Assembly (NCBI GenBank): GCA_001972305.1 | Contig: BDDD01000126.1 | Coordinates: 310,001 to 374,000, forward strand | DNA from: Cephalotus follicularis | Lineage: Eukaryota; Streptophyta; Magnoliopsida; Oxalidales; Cephalotaceae | Reading direction: 5' to 3' | DNA: 64,000 nucleotides | In this document: positions 57,643-64,000 of the stretch, piece after piece | Numbering within the stretch: position 1 is the first letter of the stretch | Layout: every line of letters begins with the position of its first letter | Program-made: the position numbers and the translations under genes | The notes under the pieces: model-generated | What the model was told of the DNA's origin: nothing | What the model saw: the letters and a program-made list of their open reading frames with translations, nothing else | Databases searched by the model: none

Positions 57643-58436
57643 TGTAACGCCCCAAACTCCAAGGGTCAATCCCCCAAGGCTTGACGCGCCACAAGCAGTA
57701 CCATTCCATTTATCAAACATTTAGCAGAAAAAATTTAAAACAATTTATAACACAATAATGCATGCGAAAAACCCAATAAACAATAACTCATATGTGGATA
57801 AAACCCAACGTATACAATGTTGTTCATAACAAGCTTTGCCGCAACCCGGCAGGTCAGAAAACAATATACAATTTCATTTTTATACTCTTGGGTCGTCGAA
57901 CTGCAATTGGAAGGAGGAGACTTACTCAGGGCTTCAATCCTCTGCATGCTGCGAAGCTCCACCTGCACCTGACCCATTACATTACAATGCAATGGGTCAG
58001 CAACCACTGGTTGTGTAGGAACTACTACCTATGCATACATGGAGATGCAGATGCAGCAAGTATATACAATGCAAATGAGAGATGCAAGTGAAAACTATAC
58101 AATCCAGAAGTCCATAACATTCAAACCATTCATTTCAGTCATTTATATCACTCATCGGCTTGCCTCGCTTAGGGAGGAGCAGAGAACGCACTCCATATGT
58201 TAAAGGCAGAGGAGCTGAGAGGGGATAACATTACATTTTAGGCAAACTGGTTCCTCGGGTTTAGGAAGAGCAATATACGCGCTCTAAGCGTTATAGGCAG
58301 AGGAGAGAAACATCACATTTACATTTACCTTATAACAGTTATCACATTTACTATACAGTAACATTCACACTTTCATTTCCATTGGTCAATCATTATACAT
58401 TACACTAAACATTAACATTCATTTAACATTGTGGCT

Positions 58437-58650
58437 CATCTCGAATGGTGATCCATTGGCTCATCTCGAATGGTGATCCATTGGCTTATCTCAATCGGTG
58501 ATCCATTAAGCTATCTTGGTGACCCTCCTGGTTCATCTCAGTTGGTGACCCATTGATTCATCTCAAGGATAGCCTTACTAGTTCATCTCAGTGGTGACCC
58601 AGTATAGTACATTCCATTACACTACATTACATTACATTACATTAACATTA
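58437..58650. repeat. Degenerate tandem repeat (about 28 bp) and CATTA repeat
   Basis: Five to six units of the type GGCTCATCTCGAATGGTGAT (58432-58600), the first two identical over their length, later ones diverged. Next to it a CATTA pentamer run (58610-58648). Confidence 0.75.
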
Positions 58651-58799
58651 GTTGGACTAGAGCTGGGAACTCGGGTCCTTTAAGAGGTCTGACAATGTTC
58701 ACTTAGTCTGCCTTTATTACACTACACTGCATTCATTTATCCTTTCTCTAAATAAAATTCTTTCACTAGACAACACTAGTCTATTTCGGGTATATACAT

Positions 58800-60030
58800 A
58801 GCCAGGCATGCTCAAGTGCTATGACGCACTGCTCGAATGCTTGCTGGCTCACTGCTCGGGCGCATGCATGGTGAGGACGCACTGCTCGAGCACATGCTCG
58901 GACGCATGCTACAGCTCACTGCTCGAGCTCATGCATGTTGAGGATGCACTGCTCGAGCGCATGCTCGGACGCATGCTATGGCTCACTACTCGGGCGCATG
59001 CCTGGTGAGGACGCATTGCTGGAGCGCATGCTCGGACGCATGCTATGGCTCACTGCTCAGGCGCATGCATGGTGCGTTCACTGCTTGGACTCATGCATGC
59101 TCACACTTGTGCACCATCTATGCTTGGAGGCATGCATGGTCGGACGCTTGCTCATGATATGGAGAGCTCAAGCTCATGCTCGGTATGCACAGGACGCACA
59201 CCTACAATGGAGAGCTCAGCACATTGGACATGCACAGGACGCACGCTCAAAACGTCTACAATGGAGAGCTCGGGCGCATTGATCAGCATGCACAGGACGC
59301 GCGCCTATGATGGAGAGCTCGGGAGCATGCTCGGCATGCATAGGACGCACTCTTACGGTGGAGAGCTCGGGAGCATGCTCAGCATGTACAGGAGGCATGC
59401 CTAGGATGGAGAGCTCGGGCGCCTAACACTTTCATGCTCGGGACGCATGACAAGCTCAGGTGCATGCATGGAATGTTTGGACGCATAACTCGGACGCATG
59501 CATGGAGAGCCTGGGAGATCCGCTCGGCATGCATGGTGTGCTTGGCGCTTAACACTCATTCAGTAGGACGCTAAATATAAATAAAATATATATATGATGT
59601 TCACGACTCAAGCTCGGGTGCACGGTACTGCTCGGCATGCTCGGCGTATGGAGTGCCAAGATGCACTGCTCGGCATGCTCAGCACATTGGGATTCCAGGA
59701 CGCACTACCTTGCATGCTCGACGCATGGAATACCAGGACGCATTGCTTGGCATGCTCGGAGCATTGGGGTGCCAGGACGCACTACCTTGCATGCTCGGCA
59801 CATGGAATGCCAGGATGCACTGCTCGAGACGCCTACGATAGAGAGCTCGGCCTGGCATAGCATGCTTGGGACGCATGCTCACATTGAGGAGAGCTCAGGC
59901 GCCTGGCATAACATGCTCGGGAATGCACGCTATGGAGCGCTCATGTGCATATCATCGCATGCTCGGGCATGATGCGCATACACAAGATGCACGTTCGGGA
60001 TGCATGCAACAAGGAGCTCGGGTGCAATGC
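58800..60030. repeat. Array of GCATGCTCGGACGCATG-type words
   Basis: Several dozen imperfect copies of two interlaced words, GCATGCTCGG and GGACGCATGC, in varying spacing, with GGAGAGCTCGGG added from about 59160. The words contain the palindromes GCATGC and GAGCTC. Open frames on both strands here are products of the repeats. Confidence 0.75.
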
Positions 60031-60760
60031 TATTCTTGCTACAAACAATTCACAGTATACAAGCATTCACTAAATTCCATTACCCAGTAGTTCTAGAGAA
60101 CCAGAAGACCAAACCAATCATTCTACCATTCTATTATTGTCTAACTCTATCCTGAGCAATCACATTATCACAGTACTCATAACAACACACATTAAGTGTA
60201 AAGGCTCTGAGTAGGAAGTAGATCCTACCTCAAATCTGATGAGCTCTCAGTAACTTTCCCTTTGCTCAGCGCATACCATGCTTCCTTGCCTTCAGTTAAG
60301 CTCCCACCTTCACTTCTCTTTCCTTTGCTCTCTCTGGGTTGTTCCTTCTTTGTCTCTTCCAAGGTTGGAGGTGAGGGGGATTAAATAAGAGTGGGAAAAG
60401 GGAGACAAGAAGTCTCCAGAGAACTATTATCTCCTTGTCCCTTTCTCTCCAAAACAGCAGCAACCGTCCCCACACTCACAACCTCCCTTTTTATAACCAA
60501 CCAAGGAAGGCTCTAGAATTTCCTACACATTTCTTCAGCCGGCACATACAAAATGTGGGCTGAGCACTTGAGTTGGCCCAACACATCCTTTTTCCTTTCT
60601 TAGTCCAATTCGGCCCAATAGTAACAATTAACATATTTAAGCCCCAAAACCATTTCTTTCTATCCCTTAGACCAGATTCGGCCCAAGGCTTCCCTTATCC
60701 ATTTATCACATTTCGGTCCAATTTCCATTCCTTAACACTTATAAAATTCAGGGTGTTACA

Positions 60761-61133
60761 TGGAGAATGGATTCTGCGGATAAAACCATCAGCAGAATCT
60801 GCAGAATTGTGAGGGCATCTCGCCATTATGCAGCTCACCCTCGCCGTGCCCTCGCTATGACCTAGCCATTCTGCAGCAAATATACACAGCGGGGTTGGCG
60901 AGGGTAGATGCATGTACGAGCAGATGACGGCGAAGGGGCGTCTGCCCTAGCCATACCCTCGCCGTGGCGAAGAGAGGTGACTCTCTCCGTGCCCTTGCCA
61001 CACCCTCGCCAAGTAGATGGCGAGGAAGTATTCGGCGAGGGTTTCATCCCCTAGCCATACCCTCGTCGTTGACTCAACGGCGAGGGGATGGAGAGGGGAA
61101 GTGCCCTCGTCGTTGACTAATTTTTTAGTAGTG
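60761..61133 (+). repeat. 3' subterminal region of CACTA copy 2
   Basis: Non-coding. More than a dozen copies of CCCTCGCC / GGCGAGGG in both orientations, the expected binding sites of the element's accessory protein, ending in TAGTAGTG. Confidence 0.8.
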
Positions 61134-61136
61134 TTA

Positions 61137-61225
61137 TCTTGATCGAAGGTGCTCCTTGTCGGACTCGAATTTCAATTCCTAAAGCCACGTGTCGCGATCT
61201 CTAACATTGTCGATTTTTTACCTCA
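61137..61225 (-). repeat. Gypsy LTR, distal part, beyond CACTA copy 2
   Basis: Continuation of the LTR that begins at 53992. Ends ACCTCA at 61225 by symmetry with TGTGGT at 53992; the exact end is an inference. Confidence 0.5.
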
Positions 61226-62060
61226 TCAAATATAAAGGATTTGTCCACTACAAATATTACAAATATTTTCCTTCTCACAGGCATACCTTCTAGGTTAGAT
61301 AATAAATTTTAATATAGTAATAAAGCCAAACAGACCTTCACACTGTATTCTCATATTATAGGTGTCTTTTCTCTCCAAGTCTTTTTCACTATAAAATCAC
61401 TCTGTTCTTTGGTTTCTCTTTTCATTCTCCAAAGATCTTCTATAATCCATTATAATTGTTATTTGACTTTGTTGTTAATTTTCTTTCAATCTTTTACTTC
61501 GAAAAACAATCAATTTAGGTAAAGTATGGAAATAAAGCATCTCTAGTGTTTTAGTGTTATCGTTATATATATTAAACTCCAGGAAATTGGAAGCGGGGAG
61601 GATAAAACTAAACCCCCAACCTGCATTATATACAAACAAATGTTATTTGTAATAAATGAATGATATAATAAATGTATAACATATGATGTGTCATTTAACT
61701 TGTGTAAAGAATAATAATTACATCATCTTTTTTTTGTATTTCATTCCACTAGTTAGATGACGTATCATATACTATACATTTGTTACTAATAACATTATTA
61801 GCATATATACATGCGTATGCAATTTCTATAGTTGGAACAAATGATATCATTTATAGAATAGCAACGAGAGTAAAACCAATGCGCCCACCATAGTACTGGC
61901 TAATTGGGGGAAATTAAAACCTTTTTCCATACGTTAAACCTCAAGATGATTTATATATAACACGAACAAACATCTGATTGTTATTTATTTATACGTACAT
62001 GAAACTACAACGAAAATTGCAAGGGTAGAGCTAACAAAAATACTACATAATAGAAGTTAG
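61226..62060. other. Region downstream of the HIPP gene
   Basis: AT-rich sequence without gene apart from the small foldback element at 61639-61796. The part close to 62060 is the 3' untranslated region of the HIPP gene. Confidence 0.5.
61639..61796. mobile_element. Small foldback MITE (about 158 bp)
   Basis: The two halves are imperfect inverted copies: AATGTTATTTGTAATAAATG ... CATTTGTTACTAATAACATT at the ends, and ATGATGTGTCATTTAACT against GTTAGATGACGTATCAT further in. No coding capacity. No target duplication was resolved, so the family is open. Confidence 0.55.
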
Positions 62061-62389
62061 TTACATGACAATGCAAGCATTAGGGTTCTCATCACTGAAA
62101 ATCTGAGGATAAGCATAAGCATAATCGGAGAAGTACTTTGATGGCCAATATTCGCTTCGTTTGATGTCACTCATCTTCTTCTCTTCATCTCCTTTATTGC
62201 CTTCATTTTCTTCTTCCTTCTTCACCTGCTCTTCTTTCTTTTCTTCTTCCTTCTTCTTCCCTTCATCTTGAACTATGGAAGCTTGCTTTTTGGTTTTCTT
62301 GTACACATCACCTACTAGTTTCGCAGGATCGACGACTCCTTTTACTATTACTTGATCTTTAGCTAGGTCTGTTTCCACCGACTCCACTC
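62061..62389 (-). CDS. HIPP: HIPP gene, last exon (heavy-metal-associated isoprenylated plant protein)
   Basis: Terminal exon. An acceptor TGCATTGCAG precedes 62389. The exon opens with VESVETDLAKDQVIVKGVVDPAKLVGDVYKKTKKQASIV, the second half of an HMA domain, followed by a Lys/Glu-rich linker (about 55 residues) and the tail YPQIFSDENPNACIVM. The final CIVM is a CaaX box for prenylation, and SDENPNAC(S/I)VM is the characteristic HIPP ending. HIPPs bind metal ions at HMA domains and attach to membranes through the prenyl group; roles in metal homeostasis and stress are known for the family. The stop is TAA at 62061. No stops or frameshifts: apparently an intact host gene. Confidence 0.92.
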
Positions 62390-63616
62390 CTGCAATGCAT
62401 ACCAGATTTTGATGGTTCACGAGAGCGAGATTGAGAAACCAAAACTTGTACTTTTGATTTTTTTTTTTTATAATCTTTTTTAGTAACTTTTTAAGTTTTT
62501 AGCTTTTGAGTTATAAAGGAACACTAGTAACAGATTGAATTTCTTATAATACACGAATTATATTTTGAGTAGCATTTACGCTTTAAAAGAATACGTGATT
62601 ACATGAAAAACAATGTTTTATTCAATATCCTCATTAATGCTTGATTGTGATTACCCTCCCAGAACATAATTACTAGTTACGGATCTCATTGTCATATGAG
62701 TAGTTAATATAGCAACTTATGTGTGAAATTATTTGGAAGGCAATACTATGAATATGCATGGTTAGTTATTTTCGTTGTTTATAGGTGTATTAAGCTAAGG
62801 TTTTGGTCACAAATCACAGTGGTAATAGACATAATCGATATATATAATCAGAGACTTAAGACTATGACTATAAAGCCAATAGTCACAGTTTTAGACTGAT
62901 TGTAAAATTAAAATGTGATTTTGTAGTTCTATAATATAGCCATTATCTTTGTTATGATCACAACGGATCATCCACTGTTATTAAAACCTTATTTTGCTTT
63001 AGTGTACTGGGTTTTCAATTCCAATTTGTCATGGAATTTAATGACACTACATGCTTTATGTTTTCTTTTAAACAAAACCTTATACAAAGAAGGAACCCCT
63101 GCGAAAAATTCTTAGGTGCATTCTCGTGGTACACTTAATTAATAGTACACAATCATATAAATATTAAATAATTATTTTGTCTTTTATTTTATAAACAAAT
63201 TTTATTATTATATTTATATAATTACGTGATATCGGTTGAGTACGTTACTACGTTAAGTGCACGTGAGAATTTCACGAACATATGCTCTCATGTTCTCTTT
63301 CCAACTGAAAGCCCATGACATCATAGATTTATTAGTTAGTACTGATATTTTGGGCCAAGGANCACACACACACACACAGCCCAGAGTAACCAACATAATC
63401 TAGTGAACATTTCTCTTTTTCTAAATGAAAAGAACATCTTTTTTCTTCTTTCAATTCTATTAGGTACTTTCACTTTGATTATGTGATAGCTAGATGTCTA
63501 GTCCAATCATGCATATTTGTCCCCAATAGAAAGATGTGACCACTTTATAATACTTTGGTACAGCTTTTCTGTTATGGGGTAAGCTTTAGCCTTTAGAAAT
63601 GTGAATACCATTATAC
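62390..63616 (-). other. HIPP intron
   Basis: 1227-bp AT-rich intron with donor CAAG/GTATAA (63617/63616) and acceptor TGCATTGCAG (62390). Joining gives the expected KIQG-VESVE continuity of the HMA domain. It contains an AC microsatellite at 63363-63378 next to an unresolved base (n at 63362). No gene inside. Confidence 0.75.
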
Positions 63617-63707
63617 CTTGGATTTTTCTGATACGCTTCTGCAAAAGTTGAGCACATGCGTCACAATGCATCCGTACCTTCAACACCACTGTTACTACAG
63701 TATGAGG
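63617..63707 (-). CDS. HIPP: HIPP gene, penultimate exon in the window (HMA metal-binding motif)
   Basis: A 91-bp exon between acceptor CCTTGTGGCAG and donor CAAG/GTATAA. It encodes VVLKVRMHCDACAQLLQKRIRKIQ, the first half of an HMA domain with the metal-binding motif MHCDAC (M-x-C-x-x-C). The sequence style is that of the second HMA of two-domain HIPPs. Exons for the N-terminus and first HMA must lie upstream, beyond 64000; none was seen in 63708-64000. Confidence 0.88.
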
Positions 63708-64000
63708 CTGCCACAAGGCCCACAAAACTTTTTAGTAATGCTTTATGACACAAAAACATCACAAGACTAAAATTGAAATTGAGTATGGTTAGTATCCATA
63801 ATTACAATCCTACAACATTTGGTATCTATCATCCCCATACGAATTCACTTGCAAAAGGGTGTTACAAGTGGATATAAGGAGCCAACAGGCCCAACACCCA
63901 ACAACAAGGACTCGACAAGCTGCCTCGAAGTCCATGATTACTACATTTTTGTCTTTTTTGTTAGAGCGATTAGTACATTTTTTTTTTCTTGGAGATTTCA
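63708..64000 (-). other. Upstream intron or flank of the HIPP gene
   Basis: No exon recognised. Since a two-domain HIPP is incomplete here, this is probably intron sequence. Confidence 0.4.

Larger units (their letters stand above)
57643..60760 (-). mobile_element. Probable solo LTR (Tekay-like gypsy) inside CACTA copy 2
   Basis: 3118 bp from TGTAACGCCC to GGGTGTTACA, ends that are inverted repeats with one mismatch. On the minus strand it starts TGTAACACCCTGAATTTT, a common start of plant gypsy LTRs, and a TATA box TTATAAAAAGGG lies at about 60487-60498. No internal domain, primer site or polypurine tract is present. Flanks TGTGG and TGGAG do not form a clean duplication, so the solo LTR may have formed by recombination between different copies. 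It is rich in direct repeats (58437-58610, 58800-60030). Confidence 0.7.
54366..61133 (+). mobile_element. CACTA (En/Spm) transposon copy 2
   Basis: Left end CACTACAAGAAAAC, right end TTTTTTAGTAGTG (minus CACTACTAAAAAA), flanked by TTA on both sides (54363-54365 and 61134-61136). Subterminal CCCTCGCCAT / GGCGAGGG words fill 54390-54550 and 60800-61120. It contains a TNP2-type gene that lost its core, a second gene, and a 3.1-kb LTR-like insertion at 57643-60760. It inserted into the LTR of the older gypsy fragment. The family is the same as copy 1 at 1-4056. Confidence 0.95.

Noticed and set aside
58800..60030. Possible CRISPR-like or protein-coding repeat array
   Set aside because: Repeats are degenerate, lack regular spacers and lie in an LTR of a plant genome; the open frames reflect the repeat words.

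Overview
The window is a plant chromosome segment, most likely from a eudicot, made almost entirely of transposable elements. The evidence is the plant-specific families: Tat-type Ty3/gypsy elements with two RNase H domains, Ty1/copia elements primed by initiator tRNA-Met, CACTA elements with a TNP2 transposase, a RICESLEEPER-like hAT, MITEs, and one heavy-metal-associated isoprenylated plant protein (HIPP) gene at the right edge. The HIPP gene is the only convincing host gene, and only its last exons are inside the window.

Layout, left to right. 1-4056: minus-strand CACTA element cut by the window edge. 4350-5056: minus-strand copia gag fragment with primer site and short LTR. 5872-21375: hAT transposase pseudogene in three pieces, split by a copia element (6981-13873, TSD AATGT) and by a three-deep nest of solo LTRs (14279-20801, TSD TCTTT; inside it 15802-20076, TSD ACTAG; inside that 16844-19784, TSD AAAGC). 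21987-22338: foldback MITE. 24003-37368: minus-strand Tat-like gypsy element (TSD CAATC) that kept gag and protease but lost RT, RNase H and integrase. It is interrupted by a long-LTR non-coding retroelement (24703-30547) and by a hAT-type non-autonomous element (32037-32921, TSD ACTGGAGC). 40013-51847: structurally complete Tat element with two 899-bp LTRs, TSD GAAAG, a gag-pol frame with five stop codons, and an antisense multi-exon gene between pol and the 3' LTR. 53053-61225: gypsy gag fragment whose LTR is split by a second CACTA element (54366-61133, TSD TTA), which itself carries a 3.1-kb LTR-like insertion. 61639-61796: small MITE. 62061-63707: HIPP exons on the minus strand.

The elements form partner sets. 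The two CACTA copies belong to one family and carry different deletions in the transposase. The deleted Tat element at 24003 and the complete one at 40013 share LTR ends, polypurine tract, gag and 3' repeat architecture, so the complete copy (or its intact relatives) is the likely former helper of the deleted one. The solo LTR at 16844 and the long-LTR element at 24703 are one family. Insertion order can be read directly from the TSDs.

The least explained signals are: a GCGTCGACGC-type dyad amplified in three unrelated LTR families; tandem hairpin boxes after pol in both Tat copies whose stems differ in sequence but keep pairing; and the antisense gene with its own TATA box. Protein identities come from motif recognition by eye; no database search or alignment was run.
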